Part shown: positions 1 to 12,721 of the stretch, one piece after another | How positions within the stretch are numbered: the first letter of the stretch is position 1 | Layout: each line of letters begins with the position of its first letter | DNA from: Caprella mutica | Taxonomy: Eukaryota > Arthropoda > Malacostraca > Amphipoda > Caprellidae | Length of the DNA stretch: 64,000 bases | Assembly: GCA_947561585.1 (NCBI GenBank) | Contig: CANNZV010001166.1 | Span: 302,905-366,904 of the forward strand | Direction of reading: 5' to 3' | Notes under the pieces: model-generated | What the model saw: the letters and a program-made list of their open reading frames with translations, nothing else | The model's database searches: none | What the model was told of the DNA's origin: nothing | Translations under genes and position numbers: made by a program

Positions 1-1830
1 AATCTCCGGATAGACTCCATTCTTTTTCATGGGATAGTGTTCCAGTTTTCTCCAGACGACTTCTGACGGTGCTAACACGAATAACTTTTTTCTGGGGCAA
101 ACGCTTCCTTTTTAATATCAGTGACAGTCTGACGAGAATTCTTCCGGTAACTTTGAATCAACAAGTTACAACTTAGTCTTGATTTTCTTTTCACTTTTGC
201 CAATATCAATTACAGAGATAATTTGTTTATTCAGTTGCAGTTGTTGTTACCTAGTTATAAATCGATGAATGAAGTTTCTATTATTTGGTAGAAGTAGGGA
301 AGTGACAAAGAATAAAACATTACAACAAATTCATAAGTTGATTTTGATGGATCGAAATTTCTTTCTCATGATTTTTAGTACAAATATTAGATTTATAAAA
401 AGGATGGGGAAAAAAGGATGTCATGTAAAGAGCTTTTAAGACTCAAAAGCTCAAACTAAATTTATAAATTTTGCAAATTATCTTGTTGTTGATTGATGAA
501 GAGAATCTGTGATTTCTAAAGGAAAATGGAATCTGCAATGTTTATGCAATCACTAATCACTGTTGTTTTTAAGAATACCCTAGTCATCATTGGTTGCGAA
601 ATCTTCCGTAAAATTACGGTGATGTTTTCTCTGCTCAAATCTATTGTTTGCTGTTACATTGATAAATCTGAATTCATAGAAAACAAAGTACATCTTGTTA
701 AACACACCCCTGGCGATAATTGATAACAATGTTACTAAGAGGTGTAGATTCATATTCTTTATTTCATTCACTTTAAGTAGGCTAATAATTTGATGATGAC
801 AATAAGAATAGACACATCATAAAAATGCATCATCAGTGGCCTTACTATTCCAATACAGTGCCAGTAATGACTAACGCATTGTTGGGGGCTGTGCTGTGCA
901 ATCACAGAGCGATTGGGGCAGGGGATTTACCTGCGGGCCACAGTAGGTCGTAAGGATGCGTCTCCTTTAAAGTTTGTCTCAGGTGAGCCTTTCACCCGAA
1001 CACTTCGACACAGGAACAATGAGGCAAGAAACTGAGCAGAGGGATATTACATGATTTATTGGCTAAAAACAGTTAGAACACTTTCCAAGTAGCAATGTTT
1101 CAGGGACAAAATTGCCCCAATATTGTAGCAAGGATACAAAAAACATAAAAAGATCGCTTATAGTGTAAGGAACAACGGGTAGAAGTTATGAAATATCCAT
1201 TGCAAAGATATGTATTGCAACACTAACAGCCCTTAAAATGTTGGGCCAGCAAAAGTTCCTTTAATCAATTAATGTTTAATTACTTAAATATACATAAGCT
1301 TCAATCTTTATTAATAAATCGTGTTGTATTTACAATTTGATATGCCAAGCGCTAATCACATACTATGGTCATATCTAAGATACTTCCTTTTATTTATTAT
1401 AAGAGCTAATTGTAATGGAAAATAGGCTTAATTTATTCTCCTTGTGTATTCAGATAAGTGATGAGATTAACGGAGTTTTATAATTGTGAGAAAATATTTT
1501 CATTTGTTTACTTTAGAAACCAATTAAATGTACCATTTCATTTTATTAATCATATCTCTGGTTCAAATTATGATACCTATATAGTTGGTTTGTTTCTTAT
1601 TATAGGAAATAGTGTTTTTTTATCCAAATACAATTTTGGTGAATATATACAGTAAGTGATTGAATGAACAGGAGTAGAACATCCTCTGTGTTAGAAGTTG
1701 TTGAAACAACTTTTTATTTTTAGTATTTTATAGTACCATTTCTTTCAAAGAACTGAACCCCTATTGTAACAATAAAACAGAAACAAAATTTAATAAATTA
1801 ACTAAACACATAGTCAAATATAAGTTGTTG
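1..1830. other. No convincing gene apart from the doubtful exon at 908-982
   Basis: AT-rich sequence. Short open frames (526-723, 1458-1655) lack codon structure and splice context. Nothing else is recognised. Confidence 0.5.
908..982 (+). CDS. Doubtful upstream exon of the same gene
   Basis: A possible exon lies between an acceptor-like CACAG at 903-907 and a good donor (CTCAG|GTGAGC) at 983. Read with two leading bases it is open (RLGQGIYLRATV..., 24 codons) and ends in phase 1, which is exactly the phase needed by the exon at 14711. The flanking sequence in the same frame has TAA and TGA at 865-870, so the exon cannot extend much further upstream. An alternative reading (859-949, donor GTCGTAAGG) is also open but its phase does not match. 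The phase match has a one-in-three chance of being accidental, and the intron would be 13.7 kb. Confidence 0.22.
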
Positions 1831-2424
1831 TTACCTTCGCAGAATGCAGGAAGGTTATATTAATGACGGCATTTATTTATTTATTTATCATTATGTTATT
1901 TGCATAAGTGAAAAAGTGTCCAACCAAATTGACTGAAATTTGGTTAAGCGATTGGTTCATGTCTAGTGACCTGCTGGTAAAATTTTGGGAGTGACTCGGT
2001 AAAAGGTCAAGGTCATGGTCATTTATAACTCAAAAAGTATTGAACCATAATGCATGAAACTTAGTGGGAAGATTGGTCAATATACAGGAATCATTTTGTT
2101 ATATTTTGGGAGCGATCGGGTCGAAGGTCAAAGATCAAGGTCAAGGCCATTTATAACTGAATAACTCAAAAAGTATTCAACCAAATTGTCTGAAATTTGA
2201 TGGGACGATTGGGCAATGTCCATGAACAATATGGTAGAATTTTAGGAGCGATCCGGTCAAAGGTCAAGGTCATTCAAAACTCAATAACTCAAAAAGTATT
2301 GAACCAAATTGCATGAAACTTGGTACGATTGGTCACTATCCAGTCACCAGTTTATCAGATTTTGGAAGCAAGCAGATAAGCGGTGGCGAAGGTTTGCGCT
2401 CTACCGAGTACGCGTAATCTAGTT
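1831..2424 (-). mobile_element. Dispersed repeat family D, copy 1
   Basis: This is a non-coding repeat present three times in the window. On the minus strand it begins AACTAGATTACGCG...CTCGGTAGAGCGC and ends in a hairpin-forming CCTTC-GCA/TGC-GAAGG followed by TAA. The body is several imperfect copies of a roughly 100-120 base module containing TCAATACTTTTTGAGTT and TGACCTTGACCTTTGACC. The start (CTCGGTAGAGCGCATACCTTCG in other copies) loosely resembles the A-box end of a tRNA, which would fit a SINE, but no clear B box was found. It could equally be a Helitron-like or other non-autonomous element. Confidence 0.65.
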
Positions 2425-2679
2425 TAGAAGTATTTTGGCAACGGGTTTCTAGCTCGGGTTTGATGTAGAGTGACCAACGAGAATCTCAGACCCAACTCCA
2501 TGTGAATTTTTACTTTTTGTATATGTCAAGAGTCTTGTGTTTAAAACGCCACCTCCCACATTGTTGATACTGCGACACCGGACAGAAGATGCATCACAGG
2601 ACTAGGAGAGATGAACATAACGAGACATAAGAATAGAGAAAGGGAAATAGTCAACTGTTTCATATTTCAAGAAGTTCAA

Positions 2680-2748
2680 CCCAGGTAGCAATGTTTCTTG
2701 GGTCAATATTGGGACAATATTGGCTCGAGAATCATTATACTACCTGGG
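2680..2748. mobile_element. Very short inverted-repeat unit (69 bp)
   Basis: CCCAGGTAG at 2680 and CTACCTGGG at 2740 form 9-base inverted ends around GCAATGTTTCTTGGGTCAAT. A related stretch without the full ends (CCAAGTAGCAATGTTTCAGG) is at about 1085-1130. This suggests a small dispersed family. Confidence 0.4.
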
Positions 2749-2749
2749 A

Positions 2750-4298
2750 AGATCCAAGAGACTACACAACAACACCAAGTAAAATAAACTATCCCTCATT
2801 CGTAAATTTTATAGTTTCTACATAAAGTATTTGTCGATTTTAAGTAAACGCACTATTCTACTGAAGACATTTTAAATAATGAAACATAATTGAATATACG
2901 TTTCACTTATCTATTTTCATGAATGGAATTGGCAATCCATTCTCGTCAGACTCAAAAATTTACGGAAGTTAAACCTACCATCAAAATCGATCAGAAAGTT
3001 TTAGAGTAAAATGTTCGTGAATTGACAGATCCATCGAGTGAGTGGCAAAGAAAAGCCGATTCTCTCGAAATGTTCGATAGAGCAACACTCTTCCACAGAG
3101 TCTGTGACCTCTCTTCCATGCAGCTCCATTGATTTTTATGCATTGAATAAATAAACACTGTAGTGACAGACAATCGAGAGATAAAATATAAATTTGAAGT
3201 TTAACAGTTTTTAATGAAACGGAACTATTACTGCTTTCATTTAATAACTAATGCGTCTTTATTAGTTTTCTCATACAATTTGCCATAAATATGATTATGA
3301 ACTGTTGTCCTGATGACGTCACGCACTCAAAACATCTCAATTGTCAGTACTACGCTTCTGTTTACAGTGTTTAAAATATATTTGAACACATGTGAACAAG
3401 GCCGTAACTTAGGAATAATCTAGTTATACATTATGAAATGGAAAATTACCATTTGTCAAATATAAAAACAAGGTAACAAAACTGTTCAAGGAATATAAAC
3501 ATTATCAATATCTACTGAATATTTAGAGCTGATCTTTGCAACTAAATACAATTTTCCTAACCTGATTTTAAAATACTCTGTTCAAAATACGTGTAAAATG
3601 TATTATCTTCTCTTCACTCGAAATATTTTTCCCGTTTGATAAAAGTAGATCAATTGATTTGCTAATCCGTGCACGTCGTACCTATAAATTTCCATTGCGA
3701 GCTGCTAATCCTGAAAATCTCCCCCAGCTGCAACCAGAAGGTAGTACACACGGCACACAGACATGTAAACTAAAGCCACTTGAGTGTTGTAACCAAAGAA
3801 ATTTTAAAATATTACCATAGAGTAGAGAAAATGGTGTGACAATAGAAAGCATCTTTTTAAAGTCAATACTCCTCCTCATCACAGTGACATCAAAGACATT
3901 TCCCGTACTCAATTCAATTAGTTTTTCTTCACATCTAAATAATGTTAAAGAGAAAATAAAACTGAATTTAGATTTTTCACAAAGACGACACTTACTCGTC
4001 AATAGACTCAATGACGCACATGGTGATAGTTATGTTTCGATATGCTGCATTCTGTATTTCTTTGATTACTTCATTCCTACTACAGTAACCATTGTTTACA
4101 TTTCACATCAACTAGTGTACCTATTCCGTCCGTACAAAGTGACGGCATTTGTAATACGTCAATTTTATAGATACTGATAAAAGTTCAATCAATTTAGAAT
4201 TGATGAAAAGACAGAAGAGTTAGCTCTAGAAGAAAAAAATAAATTAAAATTTAATGAAATTTAATGTAAATTATAAAATAAAGTTATCTAATAGAATA
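2750..4298. other. Nothing recognised
   Basis: Short open frames occur on both strands (for example 3682-4011 minus and 3836-4177 plus) and overlap each other. No motif or repeat was seen. Confidence 0.5.
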
Positions 4299-4966
4299 TA
4301 GGATAAAGTGCTACTATAGCAGTAGGATAAAGTGCTACTATAGCAATAGGATAAAGTGCTACTATAGCAATAGGATAAAGTGCTACTATAGCAATAGGAT
4401 ACAGTGCTACTATAGCAATAGAAGAAAGTGCTATTATAGCAATAGGATAAAGTGCTACTATAGCAATAGGATAAAGTGCTACTATAGCAGTAGGATAAAG
4501 TGCTACTATAGCAATAGGATAAGTGCTACTATAGCAGTAGGATACAGTGCTACTATAGCAATAGGAGAAAGTGCTACTATAGCAAAAGGATAAGTGCTAC
4601 TATAGCCAATAGGATAAAGTGCTACTATAGCAATAGGATAAAGTGCTACTATAGCAATAGGATAAAGTGCTGCTATAGCAATAGGATAAGTGCTACTATA
4701 GCAATAGGATAAGTGCTACTATAGCAATAGGATAAGTGCTACTATAGCAATAGGATAAAGTGCTACTATAGCAATAGGATAAGTGCTACTATAGCCAATA
4801 GGATAAAGTGCTACTATAGCAATAGGATAAAGTGCTACTATAGCAATAGGATAAAGTGCTGCTATAGCAATAGGATAAGTGCTACTATAGCAATAGGATA
4901 AAGTGCTACTATAGCAATAGGATAAATGCTACTATAGCAATAGGATGAAGATCTAATATAGCAAGT
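4299..4966. repeat. 24-bp minisatellite, about 28 copies
   Basis: The core is GGATAAAGTGCTACTATAGC followed by AATA. Shorter 22-bp variants (GGATAAGTG) are interspersed. Each unit holds the near-palindrome TGCTACTATAGCA. Copies diverge most at the right edge. Confidence 0.95.
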
Positions 4967-5421
4967 AGGTACTCAGCATACGACAGTTGGACATGTAATT
5001 CATTGCTAGGTCCAGTTTTTTAATATTCTTCCTGACGATGAATAGACATCTTTCTACGTAGGTATTCAAAAGTTCGAATTCTAAAGAATCCTTCAACGTT
5101 GAGTTTGAATTACCCTCTTGAAATTATTAGGTGAGTGTGACGGACTGACAGACAAAATATGCTCTTACTATGATGTTAATTTTTTTATTTATGTACACTA
5201 TCGCATACTATCTTGACCCCAACTTTTTATTTAAAATCACTTACTAATCATATTCAAGTGTTCATATCCTGTCTGCGCATTGTTTTAATATTTTGTTGTA
5301 GAGAATCTGAAGTCACACTTCAGATAATCAGACTGTATGCATGCAAAGTATTAATTAATTCCGGGTGTGTCCCTTTCATTAGTGTAATTTTGTGGTATTA
5401 GATGTAGCAATGTCATTTAAA

Positions 5422-5790
5422 GGGATGGTGACACGATAACTGTGTGATGGTGACACGATAACTGTGTGATGGTGACACGATAACTGTGTGATGGTGACAC
5501 GATAACTGTGTGATGGTGACACGATAACTGTGTGATGGTGACACGATAACTGTGTGATGGTGACACGATAACTGTGTGATGGTGACACGATAACTGTGTG
5601 ATGGTGACACGATAACTGTGTGATGGTGACACGATAACTGTGTGATGGTGACACGATAACTGTGTGATGGTGACACGATAACTGTGTGATGGTGACACGA
5701 TAACTGTGTGATGGTGACACGATAACTGTGTGATGGTGACACGATAACTGTGTGATGGTGACACGATAACTGTGTGATGGTGACACGATA
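5422..5790. repeat. 22-bp minisatellite, about 17 identical copies
   Basis: The core is GGTGACACGATAACTGTG, then TGAT. All visible copies are identical, which suggests a very recent expansion. Because 22 is not a multiple of three, open frames of 22-residue period appear on the minus strand in all three frames; these are artefacts. Confidence 0.97.
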
Positions 5791-5885
5791 ATGATGGTCT
5801 CTCGAGTACAATATCATGCACTGTACTCATGGTCTCTCGAGTACAATATCATGCACTGTACTCATGGTCTCTCGAGTACAATATT
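5791..5885. repeat. 35-bp minisatellite, left part
   Basis: About 2.7 copies of a unit containing TCTCTCGAGTACAATAT and CATGCACTGTACTCATGG. It continues at 7178 after the inserted LINE and abuts the 22-bp array directly at its left. Confidence 0.95.
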
Positions 5886-7177
5886 TTTATTTTATTTTTT
5901 TATTGAAACAGAATGTTACCTTACAATATATAAATTGTTGAATTACACGGTAATATTTAAACATTGGAACAAAGTAAGGAACAATTCAGGCCCGGAAAAG
6001 CTAGTGCTTCTAGGGCAGCCTAAAAAATACCTATTTAAAAAAACCTAACAATTATACATAAACTTACACCTTAATACAAAATTGTTAAAAAAATACAACT
6101 ACAAGAAAAAAAAGTAGAATTACAAAAATAGAGAAAAGAAAAATCAACTATATAAACGAAATAAACAACCTAATATGCAATTCACAATATAAAAAAAATC
6201 AAAGATCAGAATAGAAGTGATAACCAAAGCATAGACATAGAGTAATTTAAGCATCTACAATTAATCCCTTTTAAAGAAAGCAACCAATCATATAATATTC
6301 TCTCCTATTTAGAGAACTCCAATTAAATGCCCCTTGTAGTTTCGTTTAAATGTAATCAAAGATTGAGAACTTCTCAGGTTAACTGGCACCTCGTTCCATA
6401 TTTTAACACCCGAGTAATAAATAGATGCTGGTGACTTAATTCGTTGAAAACGAGGTATTATCAGATCTGAACTATGCCTGGTGTTATAGGTATGCAAATC
6501 CTGGAAACTTTCTACCCTACTAACCAGTGTAGTATCATAATTCTCAATGGACACAGATTTAAACATATAAACGCCGATCATATACTTAAACAAACAACTC
6601 AAAGGCAACAAATTCATTTCTCTAAATTAATCTTCAGTGTGTTCATTGTAATTCAACTTATTAACCACTCTTACCGCTTTTTTCTGTAAGACTTTAATTT
6701 TATTTGAGTGACACAGTGGAGCTGTATACCACGCCTCAACTGCATACATGATATACGGGTGAACGAGTGCATTGTACAAAGAAATTAAGGTCACTATGGG
6801 TACGAATGAGTTTATCTTGCGTAACACACCCAAACACCGGGACACCTTAAGAGAAATGTGATCTATATGATGTTTATATGACAACTTGCTGTCCAAATAG
6901 ATACCTAAAAACTTTACATAGTCAACTCTTTCAATCGAGTTCCCACCAATTACAATTGGGTCATTCAACGTGAACCTATCCCTATATGAATATATCATAT
7001 ATTTAGTTTTGTTACAATTTATCTGAATTTTGTTAGCGCAGAGCCACCTATAGATCTTCCCTAGATTTTGATTCACAACAATAGGCAAAATATCAACTTG
7101 ATCTTTCCTTATGCTACACGCAAGAGTGCAGTCGTCCGCGAACTTAGTAAATTTGAAAAATTTCGCACTTAAAGGTA
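5886..7177 (-). mobile_element. 5'-truncated non-LTR retrotransposon (jockey/CR1-like), reverse transcriptase 3' part
   Basis: On the minus strand an open frame runs from the truncation point to 6309 with one in-frame stop (TAA near 6626, after EHTED). It starts at LPLSAKFFKFTKFADDC, which includes the catalytic FADD of reverse transcriptase. It continues through the thumb region (VKFLGIYLDSKLSYKHHIDH, and LYNALVHPYIMYAVEAWY) to the typical C-terminal part (HTYNTRHSSDLIIPRF, YYSGVKIWNEVP). A 3' UTR of about 420 bases and an A-rich tail (poly-T on the + strand at 5886-5902) follow. The hexamer AATATT at 5880-5885 and 7178-7183 is a likely target duplication. The insertion interrupts a 35-bp minisatellite. 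Confidence 0.85.
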
Positions 7178-7655
7178 AATATTATGCACTGTACTCATAG
7201 TCTCTCGAGTACAATATTATGCACTGTACTCATAGTCTCTCGAGTACAATATTATGCACTGTACTCATACTCTCTCGAGTACAATATTATGCACTGTACT
7301 CATAGTCTCTCGAGTACAATATTATGCACTATACTCATACTCTCTTGAGTACAATATTATGCACTATACTCATACTCTCTTGAGTACAATATTATGCACT
7401 GTACTCATGGTCTCTCGAGTACAATATCATGCACTGTACTCATGGTCTCTCGAGTACAATATCATGCACTGTACTCATAGTCTCTCGAGTACAATATTAT
7501 GCACTGTACTCACACTCTCTCGAGTACAACATTATGCACTGTACTCATGGTCTCTCGAGTACAATATTATGCACTGTACTCATGGTCTCTCGAGTACAAT
7601 ATTATGCACTTTACTCATGGTCTCTCGAGTACAATATTATGCACTATAATCACAC
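7178..7655. repeat. 35-bp minisatellite, right part
   Basis: About 13 copies of the same unit (CTCTCGAGTACAATATTATG). The LINE at 5886-7177 split what was one array. Each unit contains the palindrome CTCGAG. Confidence 0.95.
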
Positions 7656-9404
7656 TTTTTTGTGTATATCATTCTGTTTATCTGCGATCAAAGCCACTAC
7701 TGTAGAGAGACTTCTGTGGAAATTCTCTTCCACCCCCACTCTTTCATGTGTCTTCTTGACTTTTCCTTGAAAGGCATTCTTCTTGAGAAAGTATTCGCGA
7801 GACATCAGAGGAAAAGTGTGTGTGATCAGTTGCCTTCTTGTTTCAAATGCAGGACTCTTTTTTCCAGGCTGGTGATAATATTCACGGTGCGTTGGAATAT
7901 TATATTGCTGTAGAATTTCCCCAGTGTTTGCGTGACAGCTTTCTCTGAAAGTTTCCTCAGCTTCTTAACTCCCCTATGGTATTTCCTTATAAAAAACATT
8001 TTATTATTCGATACTTCCAAAGAATAGATAGTTTGAAAATCTAAATTAGAAAACTTGTAAGGAAGTAGGCCTAATATTACTTTGACGGATGCAAAATTTA
8101 TAAAGTTTTATGGCGTAAAACTTTAATCTTTTAATAAATTAATTTTTGTATTAAATTGAATATTTGCAAAATATTGCAAATTTATCCAAGGTACTGAAGA
8201 TTAAAAGAGACTCTGGATAGAGTCAACGGTAGAACTCATCTATAATGAACTCCTCTATAGTGAATGTAGAGTCATGAGTAAGGAACTACTCCGTTTTGTG
8301 AACATATTTACTTTAGTCTGCCATGAAATGGCCCTCAGTTTTAGAAAACTAAAGAAATTTCATGGTAGACTAAAATAAATTTGTTGACTATATTGAGTAG
8401 TACAGGACTCTACATTCACTATACAGTATTTCAATATATAGGATTTCCTACCGTATAGTCTATTTTCTGAGTATCTTTCCTTTCCCCTCACCACATACAA
8501 ATTAAGTGATCTGTCTCCCCATAGAGAAAAGAGGGCATCTCTCCACCCTCTCATTGCATTTTTTCTGGAGGAATTTCTCCCCTTTACTTTGTTGTGGTTA
8601 CATCGTTAATTAAAATTTGTGGAATGTCTATATATAGTAAGAGCCACTGGATAAAAGGCATGCAAGGAGTGTTTACCCCTGGTAAATAACACTCACTTTA
8701 CTTACGCTCTGTCTCAGTCAGTGCAAAGTCCTACAGAAACTGTGTAAATGGTGGCACTGGAGAGAATAAATAACACATGTTACAATAGTTAGTGGGTCAA
8801 ATTATAACAGTCTAGATAAATTAAAACTCTAAAGTGAGTAATATTCTCACTTACATTCTCCATTAATCTGCTATCTGCATGGCTGAGTAATATTTTCGCA
8901 TTAATTATTTAATTATTTCAATCAGAAAAGTTTTTTGTCTTCAATCGTACTCAGATAGACTTTTTTATCTATCAATTATTTTCAGATTAGAAGTAACCAA
9001 TGCTTTGATATTAACAGTTAGCACACTAATAACTGTGGTATCCTTCTTTTGCACAGAATAATAAATAGCTTACTAATGTTTACCCTTACTTTACCACTAT
9101 AAAGATAGTGACTCACTGCAAACTATGACAAAAGGCACTGCAAACAAGATGTTGATTTCTCCTCGACTAGACTGCTTTCGAACAGCTGCCATCAGTTGCA
9201 GGATAGTGCCGACCGTAGCCAGTATTTATCCGCTGCCGAATGGTAATGGCTCCAGTATGGTCGTTCCATCCCAATCCCGATAACATAATTCACCAGCTTT
9301 TGCCGTTCCAAAAGTTTGGTGAAACTTTCAAAGAAACTAAGATTTGTGTTTGAGATGAACAATTGAGCCGAAATTGCAGAGAAGGCAAACAAAAGTCTGC
9401 TAGA
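7656..9404. other. Mostly featureless, apart from the MITE at 8250-8428
   Basis: The stretch 9170-9400 is less AT-rich and open on the minus strand into the 22-bp array, but no domain or splice pattern supports a gene. Confidence 0.45.
8250..8428. mobile_element. Palindromic MITE, about 180 bp
   Basis: CTATAGTGAATGTAGAGTC near 8254 is inverted as GACTCTACATTCACTATA near 8405. Inner segments ACTTTAGTCTGCCATGAAAT and TTTCATGGTAGACTAAA also pair. No coding content. Confidence 0.65.
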
Positions 9405-9778
9405 GGATTGCAACGGAGTAGAGTGATTGGTGCAACGGAGCGGAAGGAATGGTGCAACGGAGTGGAGTGATTGCTGCAACGGAGCGAAGTGATTGCTGCA
9501 ACGGAGTAGAGTGATTGGTGTACCGGAGTAGAATGATTGCTGCAACGGAGTAGAACGATTGGTACAACGGAGTGGAATGATTTGTGCAATGGATTGGAAT
9601 GATTGATGCAACGGAGCGGAATGATTGATGCAACGGAGCGGAATGATTGGTGCAACGGAGCGGAATGATTGGTGCAACGGAGTGGAGCTATTGGTGCAAC
9701 GATGCAAGTGAGTGGAGAGAGTGGTGTAACTGAGTTTATCAGGTGGTGTAACTGAGCGGGGTGATTGGTGCAAATACA
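9405..9778. repeat. 22-bp minisatellite, about 17 diverged copies
   Basis: The core TGCAACGGAGTGGAATGATT is followed by GG. Copies vary (ACGGAGC/ACGGAGT, GCTGCAAC/GGTGCAAC). The minus-strand open frames of Ser/Pro/His-rich sequence over it are repeat artefacts. Confidence 0.93.
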
Positions 9779-10607
9779 CACCACAGTTTCAAAATGAAAC
9801 TATTCTTATAATGTTTGTTGATGTATGAGTTTTGGTAAGGGTACGTAAAAATAATTTGTAATATTGAAGATGATAGGAAATTAGGAAACTGATTTGGTGA
9901 TATTACTTTTCTTTGTGGTACTAGAACACAAAACACTTCGATTGATATTGCCATGTGTGTTCTGTATACTCTGATGCAGACACATTTTCAAACAATTTCT
10001 ATGTTATTTTCCAATCATTCATAGACTTCGTCCAGTCCTAGCAACTTTCATTACAGGTTTTATCAGCATTAGTACACTTTGTTCCATGTATTTATTATTC
10101 TACTAAAATAAGGAAATTAAATATTCCTCTAAGATAAACCTAGTAACTTCCCCGTGATTCAGTCTTCAACTTCATAGTGGAGTGAGTGTTGCTGCTTCAT
10201 AACATTATGAGTACATTTTGAGGACTTGTTTGGTTATAACTGATAATGTACTGTTGCTACTGTATCACCTGTAGTGATAACTTTTTCAAGATGTTATAAT
10301 TAGAAATGAAACCAAACATATCTAGCTGTTACCTCAATATTCGGAAAGTAACAGGATGGCGTGTAATATATTAAATCCTCCACATCGCCTCTCACTCCTC
10401 CACATCGCTACAGACGAGGCAGTGCGTCATGCGCGACATGCATTATATGACGCATGAAGGCAGTATTTATGACTTACTCACTCACCAGGATTTGGTATGG
10501 AATGTGAAGAGAGTTAAAGAGAGTTGGATAGGGAGAGAGAGAATTGGATAGAGTCGGAGAGAGTTATAGGAAGTTGGAGGGAGTTAGAGAGAGTTATTGA
10601 GGATATG
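9779..10607. other. Nothing recognised, then a purine-rich run leading into the 18/19-bp array
   Basis: 10370-10460 is locally GC-richer (CCTCCACATCGC repeated twice, ACGCATGAAG), but all frames are short. From 10505 GAGAGTT words become regular. Confidence 0.4.
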
Positions 10608-11348
10608 AGAGTTACAGAAACTCTGAGAGTTATAGAGACTCTGAGAGTTACAGAGACTCTGAGAGTTAGAGAGACTCTTGAGAGTTAGAGAGACTCTTGA
10701 GAGTTAGAGAGACTCTTGAGAGTTAGAGAGACTCTTGAGAGTTAGAGAGACTCTGAGAGTTAGAGAGACTCTGAGAGTTAGAGAGACTCTGAGAGTTAGA
10801 GAGACTCTTGAGAGTTAGAGAGACTCTTGAGAGTTAGAGAGACTCTGAGAGTTAGAGAGACTCTGAGAGTTAGAGAGACTCTGAGAGTTAGAGAGACTCT
10901 TGAGAGTTAGAGAGACTCTTGAGAGTTAGAGAGACTCTTGAGAGTTAGAGAGACTCTTGAGAGTTAGAGAGACTTTTGAGAGTTAGAGAGACTCTTGAGA
11001 GTTAGAGAGACTCTGAGAGTTAGAGAGACTCTGAGAGTTAGAGAGACTCTGAGAGTTAGAGAGACTGAGAGTTATAGAGACTCTGAGAGTTATAGAGACT
11101 CTGAGAGTTATAGAGACTCTGAGAGTTACAGAGACTCTGAGAGTTACAGAGACTCTGAGAGTTAGAGAGACTCTTGAGAGTTAGAGAGACTCTGAGAGTT
11201 AGAGAGACTCGGAGAGTTATAGAGACTCTGAGAGTTATAGAGACTCTGAGAGTTACAGAGACTCTGAGAGTTACAGAGACTCTGAGAGTTACAGAGACTC
11301 TGAGAGTTACAGAGACTCTGAGAGTTACAGAGACTCTGAGAGTTATTG
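10608..11348. repeat. 18/19-bp minisatellite, about 40 copies
   Basis: The unit is GAGAGTTAGAGAGACTCT with an optional extra T. Variants replace TTAGAGA with TTACAGA or TTATAGA and occur in blocks, indicating local homogenisation. A degenerate purine-rich precursor (GAGAGTTGGA) lies at 10515-10607. Confidence 0.95.
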
Positions 11349-11597
11349 AAAGTTAAAAAGAGTTAGAGAGTTATAGAGAGTTGGAGAGTTATTTGACAGT
11401 AGAATGACACATGGTGCACATCTCCCGTAAATTCACATGCCATATGTCGCAATGCAGCATGGCGTAGAGTACAATAGTTTAGACTTGCATTGATATGTTA
11501 ATTGACTGTGTGATGGGTAAGCTGCCTTGTATGTACACTCAGAGGAAACAAATACGACAGAGAATGTCCTGTAGTAGGGAAATAACGTGTAAACCCC

Positions 11598-12020
11598 CAC
11601 CACTCTTTGTGGTGATGGTACATGCGCACCACTCTTTGTGGTGATGGTTCATGCGCACCACTCTTTGTGGTGATGGTACATGCGCACCACTCTTTGTGGT
11701 GATGGTACATGCGCACCACTCTTTGTGGTGATGGTACATGCGCACCACTCTTTGTGGTGATGGTACATGCGCACCACTATTTGTGGTGATGGTACATGTG
11801 CACCACTCTTTGTGGTGATGGTTCATGCGCACCACTCTTTGTGGTGATGGTACATGCGCACCACTCTTTGTGGTGATGGTTCATGCGCACCACTCTTTGT
11901 GGTGATGGTTCATGCGCACCACTATTTGTGGTGATGGTACATGCGCACCACTCTTTGTGGTGATGGTACATGCGCACCACTCTTTGTGGTGATGGTACAT
12001 GCGCACCACTCTTTGTGGTA
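11598..12020. repeat. 29-bp minisatellite with a hairpin in each unit, about 14 copies
   Basis: The core CACCACTCTTTGTGGTG is a 6-bp stem with a 5-base loop, followed by ATGGTACATGCG. Copies differ by TACATG/TTCATG and CTCTTTG/CTATTTG only. Confidence 0.95.
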
Positions 12021-12721
12021 TATTTCACCGGGTTCTTCTCATCTCTAAATTCATGGGTTGGCCTGAACAAATATTTTGAATCGGCTGTACTATCGGGTGC
12101 ATAATATCTTCCATTACTATTGGTAGGTATGTATATAGAGTAGGTATTTCTGTCACAGTTAGTACGCCTGCTAAGAGGTTTAATGCATATTATTCCTAAG
12201 GAATTGGTTTGAGATTGGAGACTGCATGCACTCCAATGCAGCTTAGGTAGTTATTTCAGTATTGGGGTGGAGGTGTTCAACCCTCTGGTGACATTCCATA
12301 TCAATGTTAAAAACAACGAATTTCACTTAATATGAAATGAAAAATATTATATGTTAATATTTGTGGCTTTGAAAAGTACACCAAGGACTCTAGCACAGTA
12401 CTTTTCAAGTTCTAGACGATAATCCACGTAACTGGGTTGATATTTTATTATAGTCATATTTTAAGTTATTTATTTAAATTTATTACCATTCTTTATTTTA
12501 GAGAGTTACCCGATCACTCTATTAACTAATATAACCTTTTAAAAACAATATATGCACTATATAAATATTTGAAAAACCTGAATGTTATTATTATACTACA
12601 ATTGTCACTCGTATCATTAATATTTTTATTATTTATATATTCCATCAAGAATTGTATACAGTATATTTAATGCTCTACAGTATTGAAATTTTTCCTTAAT
12701 TGAACATGTTTTCTCCGGTGA

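Noticed and set aside
4299..4966. CRISPR-like regular repeats
   Set aside because: Repeats are contiguous without unique spacers, and the genome is eukaryotic. The same applies to all other arrays in the window.
5379..5830. Three overlapping minus-strand frames of about 135 residues
   Set aside because: They are translations of the identical 22-bp unit and share the same repeated peptide in three phases.
9192..9784. Minus-strand frame of 195 residues with a non-repetitive C-terminal part
   Set aside because: Two thirds of it is the 22-bp array. The remaining 60 residues show no domain and no clear splice sites.
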